Origin: a bacterium
Lineage (GTDB): Bacteria; Bdellovibrionota_C; UBA2361; RFPC01
Assembly (NCBI GenBank): GCA_030428205.1
Contig: JAUIBK010000017.1
Coordinates: 1 to 64,000, forward strand
Direction: 5' to 3'
Length of the DNA: 64,000 nt
Shown: positions 1 through 8,275 of the stretch, piece after piece
Layout: each line of letters opens with the position of its first letter
Position numbering within the stretch: position 1 is the first letter of the stretch
Notes under the pieces: generated by a model
Databases searched by the model: none
What the model saw: only the letters and a program-made list of their open reading frames with translations
Told to the model about the DNA's origin: nothing
Made by a program: the position numbers and the translations under genes

Positions 1-333
1 AAAACGAAAAAGGGCAATAAGGAGGATGAGAAGAGCTCGATTTGGGTAAAAGACCGTTGCGAGAGCAAGTGCCATAAGAAACGCAACGGTACCACCAAGA
101 GAATATAATCTTGCATACGCTGCTACAGGGCGCTTTCTCTCCGCATCCACAACAAGTATGCTCTTGAGTTGTAGTCCACCGAGAAGAAAAAGTGGAGCTG
201 TTACAGCGAAAGCTAGGGCCAAGTCTCCGGCGGCACCTGCGCCAAGAACTCGCAGGGTAACAACGAGCAGTGCCCAGAGAAAAAAAGCGTATGAGAGTTG
301 TGGCAAAAACAGCCAGAAAAAACGGCTAAGCAT
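1..333 (-). CDS. Partial polysaccharide flippase-like membrane protein (N-terminal 111 residues)
   Basis: An open reverse frame starts at the ATG at 333 and runs off the left edge without a stop. Only the N-terminal 111 residues are present. They are strongly hydrophobic, with likely membrane spans near residues 5-30, 33-50, 78-93 and 96-111. The stretch LLGGLQLKSILVVDA followed by basic residues (RKRP) resembles the cytoplasmic loop of Wzx-type oligosaccharide flippases (MATE-like polysaccharide transporters), where a 'NLQLR.IL..DA' type loop is common. The role would be moving undecaprenyl- or lipid-linked sugars across the inner membrane. The 289-codon gene upstream ends 29 nt before this start, so the two are probably cotranscribed. 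The family call is from a short fragment and is tentative; another multi-span protein is possible. Confidence 0.5.
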   Translation of the reverse strand, partial: MLSRFFWLFLPQLSYAFFLWALLVVTLRVLGAGAAGDLALAFAVTAPLFLLGGLQLKSILVVDAERKRPVAAYARLYSLGGTVAFLMALALATVFYPNRALLILLIALFRF

Positions 334-362
334 AGAGGTATGTTAGCATGGGAGTGAAGCGC

Positions 363-1232
363 TTACGAGGCTCGACGTAGGGTAAGGGCAATAGCATCAT
401 CATGTAAAAGCCGGGCTTGCCTTCTGCGAACGAAGAATTCATCGATGCTGTTGGTCGCTCCCGTGAGGATAACTGAGCGAAAAGGCTTATCAGTTGAGTT
501 ATGGAGTGAAATAACCTGCTCATACCCCTCAGTTCTCATTGGTGAGTCACTCCTCTTCCAACCAGTTGGTGACTTTGGATCTCGAATCACGGCATGAGTC
601 GAGACGGTAAAGCCGGCGACGGTGTTGACGGTAAGGATTTCATCGAGGTACATCACCCCTTCTGAGTTGCTTGCAGCTACAAACCCCAGATGATCGTGGG
701 TCCCATCACAAAGTGTTTTTTTCTGATAACTCTGCGCAGTAATGCGATAGAGTGTAGGATCAAAGAGGAGACCATATTCTTCAAACACTTGATGTATAAA
801 CTCTCGAACACCTTCCCTATTCGATTCTTGAGCAATCATTTCAAGAACGCGCGATGTTTGAATCTGGATAAGAAGGTTATCTCCCTCCTGTCCTTCAATC
901 GCCTTACTCAAAACTACACTTACAGCTGCATAAACCTGCTCAGGTGTATCAAGCGCGAGTGAATCATTCTTGGAACTGATGAGTGCTCTAATACAGCCAT
1001 CAAGGTCATCTCCGTAAATCTTCCAGAGAGTACTTACTTGGGCTGGTGAAAGATCTGAGCACTCAGAGGTAACGAGTTTCGAGAATGTAACAAAAGGGTC
1101 AGAGGAAATGCTTGGTGTACGGAGGCTTCCGAGAGGAGAGGAGCCTTGAGGAGAGAAGGAATTGGGTCGGATTGGGCCGACCACGTTGCTGTCGTCTGGT
1201 TCTTCTGGGGGTGATGCTTCGGTACTAATCAT
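363..1232 (-). CDS. Hypothetical soluble protein, 289 aa
   Basis: I do not recognise this protein. It has no signal peptide, no membrane span and no cysteine-rich or nucleotide-binding motif. The first 45 residues are rich in Ser, Pro and Asn and look disordered. Residues about 50-160 look mainly alpha-helical, and the C-terminal half (about 165-289) looks like a mixed beta domain with short charged loops. The last 20 residues are basic (RRRQARLL.. LRR). The start ATG at 1232 has a weak AGAAG upstream. It precedes the flippase-like fragment by 29 nt on the same strand, which suggests an envelope-glycan context, but that is only positional evidence. Confidence 0.6.
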   Translation of the reverse strand: MISTEASPPEEPDDSNVVGPIRPNSFSPQGSSPLGSLRTPSISSDPFVTFSKLVTSECSDLSPAQVSTLWKIYGDDLDGCIRALISSKNDSLALDTPEQVYAAVSVVLSKAIEGQEGDNLLIQIQTSRVLEMIAQESNREGVREFIHQVFEEYGLLFDPTLYRITAQSYQKKTLCDGTHDHLGFVAASNSEGVMYLDEILTVNTVAGFTVSTHAVIRDPKSPTGWKRSDSPMRTEGYEQVISLHNSTDKPFRSVILTGATNSIDEFFVRRRQARLLHDDAIALTLRRAS

Positions 1233-1400
1233 ACAACTTCTAAACGCTTCTCTGAGGGGAGTTGAAAGAAAACGAGGAGAAGCACAATAGAGCTATCTTG
1301 AAGGAACTCTACATTTTATGCAATGCCGCATTACATTAAAGTTCAGTTAAGAGACTTGAAATACTACCTATTCTAGAAAAAAATCGCCGACTCATTAGCT

Positions 1401-2462
1401 CTACGAAGAGCCTGCTCTCTTCCTGCGAGACTGAATAGCATTCATAATTTTCGCTAACGTTCGAAGATCGCTTACCGTATCGTACTCATCAACAATCTCA
1501 TGCCCAAGCAGCTCTTCAAGCACATCCTCAAGTGTTATGATACCAGCTAAACTACCGTGTTCATCAACGACGCTACAGATGTGCTCTTTTTCACGAAACA
1601 TACGAAGTAATAGTTCATCAGCACGCATGAGCTCAGGAACGACATGAATAGGACGTGAAATTTCACGTAGAGTGATCGTGTCGTTACCTTTGAGCAACTC
1701 ACGGTAAACATCTCGTTGCGTAACATATGAAGTAAGATGATCAGGATCATCTTCTGAATAAAGCGGCACTCGAGAAAACGTCCACTCCGCAACCTCATCA
1801 CGAAGTGCTGCTAAGGTTTGCTCTTCTTTTACACGAAAAACGACGACACGGGGAGTGAGGACATCTTTGAGTAGTATCTGATCAAGTCCAATAACATTGG
1901 CAATGACTTCACCTTCAAGATCATCGAGCGCCCCTTCTTCAATACCAAGTGTAGCCATCGACAAGACTTCTTCGTGAGAGATCCCTGATTGTTGCTTTCT
2001 CCCCTTGCTTAACAATCGCGAGATTTTCTCAGATAAGATAAGCAGTGGGGTCATAAAGCGCATGAGGAATGCAAGCGGCTGCGCCACAATCAGGCTCACT
2101 TGTCGGTTATAGAGCACACCAAACGTTTTAGGTAAAATCTCAGCAAAGTACAAAATCGCTAGCACAAAAATACATGAAAAAGCGATTGCGCCTGACTCGC
2201 TAAACACTGCCCCCCCTGCCCAGCCAGCAATAGAGGCACCACCTGTATTTGAAATAGTATTGAGAATCAGAATCGCTGATATGGGGCGTCCCATATTCTC
2301 TTTAAATTTAAGAAGAACTTTCCCTGAACGAGAACTGTTTTCAGCGAGGTGTTTCACATACGGTAAAGGCACAGCGTAGAGCGCAGCTTCCATCAAGGAA
2401 CACACGGCCGATACTATAATCGTAAGCGCAACAGAAACGATAAGGATTGTAAGAGGAGACAT
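1401..2462 (-). CDS. CNNM/DUF21 transmembrane protein with paired CBS domains (HlyC/CorC family-like)
   Basis: This 353-residue protein has an N-terminal CNNM (DUF21) membrane domain with hydrophobic spans near residues 4-26, 60-80, 88-108 and 120-145. The family motif E-x-x-P-K occurs at about 108-112 (EILPKTFG). Two CBS modules follow, at about 203-258 and 271-330; the second ends in the typical ITLEDVLEELLGHEI segment. The C-terminal CorC_HlyC domain of longer relatives is missing, so the protein ends about 20 residues after the CBS pair with a basic tail. Family members are linked to Mg2+ or Co2+ export and are often called hemolysin-like, a name without functional meaning here. It is divergent from the protease-like gene at 2617. 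Confidence 0.88.
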   Translation of the reverse strand: MSPLTILIVSVALTIIVSAVCSLMEAALYAVPLPYVKHLAENSSRSGKVLLKFKENMGRPISAILILNTISNTGGASIAGWAGGAVFSESGAIAFSCIFVLAILYFAEILPKTFGVLYNRQVSLIVAQPLAFLMRFMTPLLILSEKISRLLSKGRKQQSGISHEEVLSMATLGIEEGALDDLEGEVIANVIGLDQILLKDVLTPRVVVFRVKEEQTLAALRDEVAEWTFSRVPLYSEDDPDHLTSYVTQRDVYRELLKGNDTITLREISRPIHVVPELMRADELLLRMFREKEHICSVVDEHGSLAGIITLEDVLEELLGHEIVDEYDTVSDLRTLAKIMNAIQSRRKRAGSS

Positions 2463-2616
2463 GGCGCAGCAGTGAACAATGATGCCAACAAATAGTTGAA
2501 ATAGCTTAAGCTTTCATCTTGGTATACTCTTCCTATTGTCTGTCATTCCGTATAGACTCTTCAAGAGAGGTTTTTTGGGGACTCAAGACCATTGCTTTTT
2601 CACCGTGGAGACCTTC

Positions 2617-3762
2617 ATGATCCCAGCTCATAGTGAGCATAAATCACTGAAACTATTCAACATAAGTCATATCGAACTCCGAATACACTGGTCGGTTTTT
2701 GTGTTGCTCGCTTTTTTGGGGGTCGTCTCTCTCCATGCTGGTTTTCTTCTCCCTGAAGCACTCGCTGTAATCGTAGGAACCCTCTCGCTACTCCTGATTC
2801 ACACGCTTGGCCATATTTTCGTAATCCGCTTTCTCAGTTGGAACGTTACTCCCATTGTGATCTATCCTTTTGGAGACCTCTATAAGCTGGACGAAAAAAA
2901 ACCCTTTCTCCAACATACTTTAGTAACTCTCGGGGGGATTGCCTCTTCTGCTCTTGCCTTTTTTTCTCTGATCGAAGGAGGGCTACGCCTTCCTGAGCTC
3001 ATCACTCTTGTCTCCGTCAAGGAAGCTCTCACAGACATCTCTCTTTTGATTCTCGTACTTAACATTCTGCCACTCGTTCCATCAGATCTCGGCAGACTTG
3101 TGCAGCTTTATAGCCACCGCCACCTCTCTCAGGAACGCCAATCATCCTTCTTTCGTTTCCAAGAACTTATCGCTGCAGCGTTGTTCCTCTTTGGCATTTG
3201 GTATGGCTATCCTCTTCTCGCAATCGTGGCCATCGGTTCTCTCTTTATCATCTCTCGCGAACACTACTTTTCGTATGCACTCCAAGCCGCACATAATCAC
3301 TACGCATGTGAAATTACCTCTCCACCTCACTCACTTCTTACCTTTCAACACGGCACAACTCTCTCAGCAGCCCAACGCGCCCTGCTCCAGAGCTCCCAAC
3401 AAGTCTTTCCTGTTATGCTTGGGGATAAACTTCTTGGCTATCTTGACCGAAACCTTATCCGTCAATCCATTCACCAAGAAGATGATTGTTATCTCTCAGA
3501 GGTTGCCGATCGAGACTACCCACAATGCACACCGCAAACGCCACTTCAGGAACTTCTCATACGAAAAGACTGGTCATCAAATATGCCGTTAGCTGTTATT
3601 GAGGATGATATTTTCTTAGGGCTCATATCATACGAGCAGTTCATTGATTTCATCCTTCTACAACGCAGCTATCTCCTGCGTGCAGAACAAGAGCAACAAA
3701 AATCTTCTGTGAAGAAGATGCCGTCGAAAAAGAACTCCAAGCTCAATGAGAAGAAAGAGTAA
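2617..3762 (+). CDS. Site-2 protease (M50) homologue with CBS-like C-terminus, probably catalytically inactive
   Basis: The start ATG at 2617 has GGAG seven bases upstream; a TTG start at 2536 is also open but would put 27 polar residues before the membrane domain. The protein is 381 residues with about six hydrophobic spans. Residues 62-66 read HTLGH where M50 proteases have HExxH, so both zinc-ligand histidines are kept but the catalytic Glu is Thr. The second motif at 149-160 (NILPLVPSDLGR) keeps the Asp ligand (157) but has DLG instead of DGG. The PFG segment after the first motif is kept. Residues about 245-360 resemble a degenerate CBS pair, and the tail is Lys-rich. It opens a forward run with the acyltransferase, lipoprotein and methyltransferase genes. 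Intact M50 relatives cleave membrane-bound regulators; this one may bind rather than cut. Confidence 0.8.
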   Translation: MIPAHSEHKSLKLFNISHIELRIHWSVFVLLAFLGVVSLHAGFLLPEALAVIVGTLSLLLIHTLGHIFVIRFLSWNVTPIVIYPFGDLYKLDEKKPFLQHTLVTLGGIASSALAFFSLIEGGLRLPELITLVSVKEALTDISLLILVLNILPLVPSDLGRLVQLYSHRHLSQERQSSFFRFQELIAAALFLFGIWYGYPLLAIVAIGSLFIISREHYFSYALQAAHNHYACEITSPPHSLLTFQHGTTLSAAQRALLQSSQQVFPVMLGDKLLGYLDRNLIRQSIHQEDDCYLSEVADRDYPQCTPQTPLQELLIRKDWSSNMPLAVIEDDIFLGLISYEQFIDFILLQRSYLLRAEQEQQKSSVKKMPSKKNSKLNEKKE

Positions 3763-3771
3763 GAGGAAGTG

Positions 3772-4674
3772 ATGCCTCGATACATGCTTCAAGCTCTTCT
3801 TTTTATCCTTGCCCGACTTCCTCTTTTCCTCCGTCGGATGATTGCAAACTCCTTAGGATACGCACTCGGCCTCCTTCCGCTGAGAGACAGAAATATAGCT
3901 GTCTTACAACTGAGGCGCTTTCTTCCAGAGGTTCCAGCCATACGAACGACAAGAAAAGTTTACCAAAGCCTCCTCCAAACCCTCCTCGAGGGCATAAACC
4001 TCACTCCCTTACTCAAGAATATCGACCACCACGTTAGCTGCCCAAGTTCAAATCTCATTGACAATCTCCTGTCTCAAGAGCGTCCCGTTGTCGCCCTCAC
4101 AGCTCACACTGGAAACTGGGAGCTCATGGCTGCGTACATGGTGCACCGGGGTGTTCCTCTCGCTACGGTTGGACGTCCTGCGCGCAAGCACACCTTACAA
4201 ACTATCCTCGCAGGGATTCGGTCGAAATACGGAGTAAGAACGCTGTGGCGTACTAAACACAGCGGATCTAAAGAGCTCATTGCTGAGCTTCAATCTGGCA
4301 ATACGGTTGCTGCCCTGATTGATCAGGATACAAGAGTAAGTAGTGTCTTTTCACCCTTTTTCGGGGTTCCTGCTCGCTCACCTTCAGGCCTGATTGCGCT
4401 TGGGAAGCGATACAATGCTCGCCTCGTTACGGCTTTTAACGTCCGAACAGGGCCATCGCAGTACACCATTTTCGTTGAGGAGCTCGATTCGACACTCTCC
4501 ATTGAGCAAACAGTCGACGAATTTAATCAAAGGTTAGAACATATCATTCGCTCTTACCCCGAACAGTGGGTGTGGTTTCATAAGAGGTGGCGAAGTTCTC
4601 CTGATCGTGGCACTTTATCTACATCAGATTATATCGACCACCTTGAACAAGATCTCCAAAAACATGCTTCGTAG
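3772..4674 (+). CDS. Lipid A biosynthesis acyltransferase-like protein (LpxL/HtrB family)
   Basis: About 300 residues, close to the usual LpxL/LpxM length. The catalytic HX4E/D motif appears as HTGNWE at residues 112-117, and a later DQD at 174-176 sits where the family has its second conserved acidic motif. The N-terminus has a hydrophobic anchor (residues 4-35). Enzymes of this family transfer a secondary acyl chain from acyl-ACP to the Kdo-lipid A precursor at the inner membrane. ATG at 3772 is preferred over the adjacent GTG at 3769 because AGAGG lies five bases upstream of it. It begins nine bases after the stop of the M50-like gene, and its last 11 bases overlap the next gene, so these genes are translationally coupled. 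The acyl donor and position cannot be told from sequence. Confidence 0.88.
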   Translation: MPRYMLQALLFILARLPLFLRRMIANSLGYALGLLPLRDRNIAVLQLRRFLPEVPAIRTTRKVYQSLLQTLLEGINLTPLLKNIDHHVSCPSSNLIDNLLSQERPVVALTAHTGNWELMAAYMVHRGVPLATVGRPARKHTLQTILAGIRSKYGVRTLWRTKHSGSKELIAELQSGNTVAALIDQDTRVSSVFSPFFGVPARSPSGLIALGKRYNARLVTAFNVRTGPSQYTIFVEELDSTLSIEQTVDEFNQRLEHIIRSYPEQWVWFHKRWRSSPDRGTLSTSDYIDHLEQDLQKHAS

Positions 4675-5191
4675 CTTTCTTCTTTTTTTCTTTCTTCTGC
4701 TCTCACTCACGAGTTGTCGGGTGTTCTTTAAAAGCTACTATCCCCATGGGAGCTACTCAGACGATCTCAAAAAGGCTGAAGAGTTCACGCGCCAGCAAAA
4801 CTATAAAGAGGCCATTGAATCGTACAAGACTCATATAGCATTTCGACTAGCTCAAGAACCTCGCCCATCTTGGGAAAATCCCTACTTTTACTATCTCATC
4901 ATCGGAGATCTCTATCTCAAACTGGAGGCTCCCATCAGAGCCATCGAAGCATATGAATTTGCTGAAGAGAAGCAAGTCGAACCAGGGCTGATCTCCGATC
5001 GGTTACGATTTGTTGCAAATTGGTATGCAAAAGATGGACAGTACGAGAAAGCTATTGAGCTTCTCAGTGACTACAATGACCGAGATCCTATTCTTTTCGA
5101 TCTCACGAGGGATCGTCTCGCTCGTGAACACGTAGAAGAGCTCGAACGCACACTCGAAGAACCAAGCACCCCCCACAAGGAAAGCAATTGA
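4664..5191 (+). CDS. Lipoprotein with TPR-like helical repeats
   Basis: 175 residues. A lipoprotein signal peptide is clear: a basic start (MLR), a 13-residue hydrophobic core and the lipobox LTSC with Cys18. The mature part has three pairs of amphipathic helices at about 33-60, 72-105 and 112-140 with TPR-like spacing (Tyr/Ala pattern, EAIESY, RAIEAYEFA, KAIELLSDY). No enzyme motif is seen. The start is inside the end of the acyltransferase gene (11-nt overlap), and the stop overlaps the methyltransferase start as TGATG. The context suggests a role in outer-envelope assembly, as with BamD- or NlpI-like TPR lipoproteins, but this is an inference from position and fold only. Confidence 0.75.
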   Translation: MLRSFLLFFFLLLSLTSCRVFFKSYYPHGSYSDDLKKAEEFTRQQNYKEAIESYKTHIAFRLAQEPRPSWENPYFYYLIIGDLYLKLEAPIRAIEAYEFAEEKQVEPGLISDRLRFVANWYAKDGQYEKAIELLSDYNDRDPILFDLTRDRLAREHVEELERTLEEPSTPHKESN

Positions 5192-5964
5192 TGAGCGTTG
5201 TTCGCACTCTCTTACGAACGCAAATATGGCTCAGCCGGCAGTTTGATCGCCTCCTCCCACCTCTCTTTCGAGTGGACGGGAATCGCGATTTTCTCGACAC
5301 CCTACTTCCATGCTACCTCTCTCCTGCTATGCTTCAAGATCAAAGCCGTATCTATGATGTAGGTGGAGGAAAACAGCCCTGTATTCCTGCCGAGACCAAG
5401 CGCTCTCGCCATTTTCATGTCATCGGGCTAGACATTTCAGCTGACGAGTTAACAAACGCCCCTCACGATGCATACGATGAAACGATCGAAGCCGACATAC
5501 AAGAATACACAGGTCGTGAAAATGGAGATCTTGTCATCTGCCAAGCCCTTCTTGAGCATGTTCCCGACAACGAGAAAGCATTTCGTGCACTCAGTTCAAT
5601 GCTCCGACCAGGGGGACGGTTACTTCTCTTTGTGCCCTCAAGAAACGCTTGGTTTGCAAAGCTCAACCGACACCTTCCCGACTCTCTCAAACGATCTCTA
5701 CTCTATTCTATATTTCCACATACTCGAGAAGCACAAGGATTTCCTGCTTACTACGACAAGTGTACCCCAAAAGACTTTCGTGAGCTTGCCCACACCAACA
5801 ACCTTCGAATGGTTGCTCTCCACCCCTACTACAAAAGCTCATACTTCTCCTTTTTCTTTCCTCTCTATCTCGTTTGGAGAATCTGGCTACTCTTTGCTTT
5901 TCTGATCTGGGGAGAAGATGCAGCAGAAACGTTTTCGCTTGTGTTACAAAAAAACGAAGAGTAG
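5191..5964 (+). CDS. Class I SAM-dependent methyltransferase
   Basis: 257 residues starting at the ATG that overlaps the preceding stop (TGATG). SAM-binding motif I is YDVGGGKQP at 55-63, the acidic end of strand 2 is GLDIS (79-83), and motif post-II/III is DLVICQALLEHV (113-124), with LRPGG at 138-142. This is the Methyltransf_11/25 layout. A hydrophobic stretch at about 218-245 near the C-terminus suggests membrane attachment, which fits lipid- or polyprenyl-linked substrates and the acyltransferase upstream, but the substrate is unknown. The stop TAG abuts the mirrored stop of the convergent CoA-transferase gene (TAGCTA at 5962-5967). Confidence 0.85.
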   Translation: MSVVRTLLRTQIWLSRQFDRLLPPLFRVDGNRDFLDTLLPCYLSPAMLQDQSRIYDVGGGKQPCIPAETKRSRHFHVIGLDISADELTNAPHDAYDETIEADIQEYTGRENGDLVICQALLEHVPDNEKAFRALSSMLRPGGRLLLFVPSRNAWFAKLNRHLPDSLKRSLLYSIFPHTREAQGFPAYYDKCTPKDFRELAHTNNLRMVALHPYYKSSYFSFFFPLYLVWRIWLLFAFLIWGEDAAETFSLVLQKNEE

Positions 5965-7848
5965 CTAGCCTTCTGAGAGAAAAAGGTCTTCCTCTCCAAG
6001 AGATTTCCAATGATCAACCAAGAAACTCGCTTGGACATACTCATTTCGCGACTCGACCCGTACATGATCAAAGCAACTTTGAAAGAGAGTAAGCATCTCT
6101 CTGTTTTCAAGGAGTACTTGAGCAGAAAGCTTTGAAATCCCCTCCTCCTTGGCAATCCAGGTAAGGTAATTTACAAGATATGTTCCAATACCCTTTCCTT
6201 GCTGAGCGCCATCTACTGTTACGGCAAGGTCGGCCTGTTTTTCATGCTCGGTCAAATAAAAACGACCAACTGCAATAAGTCTTTGTGAATTCCCTTCCTT
6301 TACAAAGCCTCCGATAGCAAGTGAGTTATGATAATCAATCGCAAGGAGATCCTCAAAGACCGCTTCACTAAAGTTTTCTCGTCTTACTCCAAATCGCATA
6401 TAGGTCGTATCAAGAGAGTGTGAATAGAGAAATGATGTTAATCTCTTTGCATCTGTCGGTTTAAGTGGTCGGAAGAATACCTCAATATCCCCGAAGACAA
6501 CGGTACGTTCAAAATGAATTTCATAACGAGTGGCTGCAAGTGGTATAGGCTGATCCGCATCGAGGTATCCTAGCTTTTTGGCTTTCTTGATGAGCTCCTC
6601 TCGAAATTTTGGGTGTGCAACTTGTATGAGGCTCATTGCTCTTTCACGAATAGTTCGTCCTTTAAGCGAGGCAATACCATACTCAGTGACCACAAAATCA
6701 ATATCAGCACGCGTGGTTACTACCCCCGTACCTTCACTGAGAACGGGCACGATCCGAGAGATTGATTCTTCTTTCGCTGTAGAGGGAAAACCAAGAATCG
6801 ACTTTCCCCCGTGAGATCCAGCAGCCCCTCGAATAAAATCAACTTGCCCACCCACACCGCTATAAAAGTGAGAACCAAGAGAATCAGCGGCAACTTGTCC
6901 CGTGAGATCAATCTGAAGGGCAGAATTAATCGAGACCATCTTGTGATTCTTGGCAACAACAAAGGGGCTGTTTACATAGTCACTCGGATAAAAAGCAAAG
7001 TCTTCATTCTCGTGCACGGCATTATAGAGTGCTTTTGTTCCGAGGCAGAACGAAACAACATGTTTGTTCGGGTGGAGCGTTTTACTCTGGCCATTCAGAA
7101 CGCCCTTCTCAATAAGAGAAAGAACACCGTCTGAAACCATCTCAGAGTGGATTCCAAGATTTCGCTTACTATGCAGTGCTGACAAAACGGCATTGGGAAT
7201 CTTACCAACACCAAGCTGCAATGTTGAACCATCTTCAATAAGTCGTGCGATATAACGCCCTATCCAAGCCTCAACGGCTCCAACAGGAGCACTGGGTAAT
7301 TCACAAAGCGGCTCTGAATGCTCAACAAACACATCGATGTCAGATACATTGACATGCGCCTCACCGTGTACCCACGGCATTGAGGTGTTGATCTGTGCAA
7401 TCACATACTTGGCGCTTTCAGCAGCAGATTTGATGACATCGACAGAAACACCAAGAGAACACTTTCCGTCTCGTGGCGGGGAAACTTGAATGAGCGCTAC
7501 ATCAATCGGCAGCTTACCGTCACGAAAAAGAGAGGGAACTTCATGTAAGAAGCACGGGGTATAATCAGCAAGCCCTTGCTGCACTGCAGATCGAATATTT
7601 GAGCCGATAAAGAGTGCGTTGTGGCGGAGTTTTCCTTCATAAACCTGCTGTGCGTAAGGAGCATCTCCAAGGGTTAGAATGTGAATAACTTCAACATCAG
7701 CTACGTTTTCAACTGATTCGCAGAGTGCCTGAACAAGGTGTTTTGGCTCAGCAGCTCCAGAACCAACAAACACACGCTCACCACTACGTAGCACTTGTAA
7801 AGCTTCTGAGGCTGATTGAAAGCGAGGAGTTTTGTCTACGGCAGTCAT
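5965..7848 (-). CDS. Fusion of acetyl-CoA hydrolase/CoA-transferase family enzyme with C-terminal GNAT acetyltransferase
   Basis: 627 residues from the ATG at 7848, which has AGAGGA just upstream. Residues about 1-445 are a class I CoA-transferase/acetyl-CoA hydrolase domain. The active-site Glu is E236 in the motif GIHSEMVSDG, and the conserved late block (TRADIDFVVTEYGIA, then LKGRTIRERA) is intact. Residues about 465-615 form a GNAT domain; the acetyl-CoA loop reads QQGKGIG near residue 560. CoA-transferases of this type move CoA between acetyl-CoA and short carboxylates such as butyrate, 4-hydroxybutyrate or succinate. The GNAT part may acylate the partner domain or another protein in response to acyl-CoA levels, which is inference. 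Both domains look complete. Confidence 0.87.
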   Translation of the reverse strand: MTAVDKTPRFQSASEALQVLRSGERVFVGSGAAEPKHLVQALCESVENVADVEVIHILTLGDAPYAQQVYEGKLRHNALFIGSNIRSAVQQGLADYTPCFLHEVPSLFRDGKLPIDVALIQVSPPRDGKCSLGVSVDVIKSAAESAKYVIAQINTSMPWVHGEAHVNVSDIDVFVEHSEPLCELPSAPVGAVEAWIGRYIARLIEDGSTLQLGVGKIPNAVLSALHSKRNLGIHSEMVSDGVLSLIEKGVLNGQSKTLHPNKHVVSFCLGTKALYNAVHENEDFAFYPSDYVNSPFVVAKNHKMVSINSALQIDLTGQVAADSLGSHFYSGVGGQVDFIRGAAGSHGGKSILGFPSTAKEESISRIVPVLSEGTGVVTTRADIDFVVTEYGIASLKGRTIRERAMSLIQVAHPKFREELIKKAKKLGYLDADQPIPLAATRYEIHFERTVVFGDIEVFFRPLKPTDAKRLTSFLYSHSLDTTYMRFGVRRENFSEAVFEDLLAIDYHNSLAIGGFVKEGNSQRLIAVGRFYLTEHEKQADLAVTVDGAQQGKGIGTYLVNYLTWIAKEEGISKLSAQVLLENREMLTLFQSCFDHVRVESRNEYVQASFLVDHWKSLGEEDLFLSEG

Positions 7849-7947
7849 ATGTCCTCTTGAGAAACGAACCGTGAATACGCAAAGCAAGCGCCACTATTGT
7901 TATCACGCCCTGTAATTGAAACAAGACATGAAACAGCAGAAACTCAG

Positions 7948-8250
7948 TCAACCAAAAAAGAGCATCAGGCAGAATGCGATACACAGAAGTAGTTTATAAA
8001 CAGAGGATCCGTAAAGTTTTTGTAGCAACAGGAGGCATGCTCCAAGTACTCCGACAGAGAGTATGGCTTGAAAGTAGATTCCTTCATTCCTCGATACAAA
8101 GATAAGTAAACGTAATAACTAAAAGATTGTCCAAAAAGCGAGTGGAACAATAGCACTCCAACGGTAGAACCTCTTGGAGCACACCATCCGGTAGTGCAGG
8201 AGAAAGACCCCAGAGAGTATAAGCACGACCAAAAAGAGGAGAAATGTCAT
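7948..8250 (-). pseudogene. Small membrane protein frame interrupted by one in-frame TAG
   Basis: Reading the reverse strand from ATG at 8250 gives 43 residues with a hydrophobic start (MTFLLFLVVLILSG..), then TAG at 8121-8119. The same frame then continues without a break for 56 residues to TGA at 7950-7948, giving two further hydrophobic segments (AILSVGVLGACLLLL and LLLCIAFCLMLFF). The whole reads as a roughly 100-codon, three-span membrane protein with one nonsense codon. It lies 25 nt downstream of the lipoprotein gene on the same strand. There is no good ribosome-binding site before 8250. It could be a recent nonsense pseudogene, two tiny membrane proteins, or a sequencing error. No family is recognised. 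Confidence 0.45.
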
Positions 8251-8275
8251 GGTGGAAAGAAAAGGATTAGCAGCC

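Noticed and set aside
158..346. Forward open frame of 62 codons
   Set aside because: It is the antisense of the flippase-like fragment, which has a proper hydrophobic profile on the reverse strand; the forward translation is Arg/Lys/Ser-rich and not protein-like.
3098..3592. Forward 164-codon frame inside the M50-like gene
   Set aside because: It is an alternative frame of a gene with strong membrane and motif evidence, and its Ser/His/Asn-rich translation is typical of a shadow frame.
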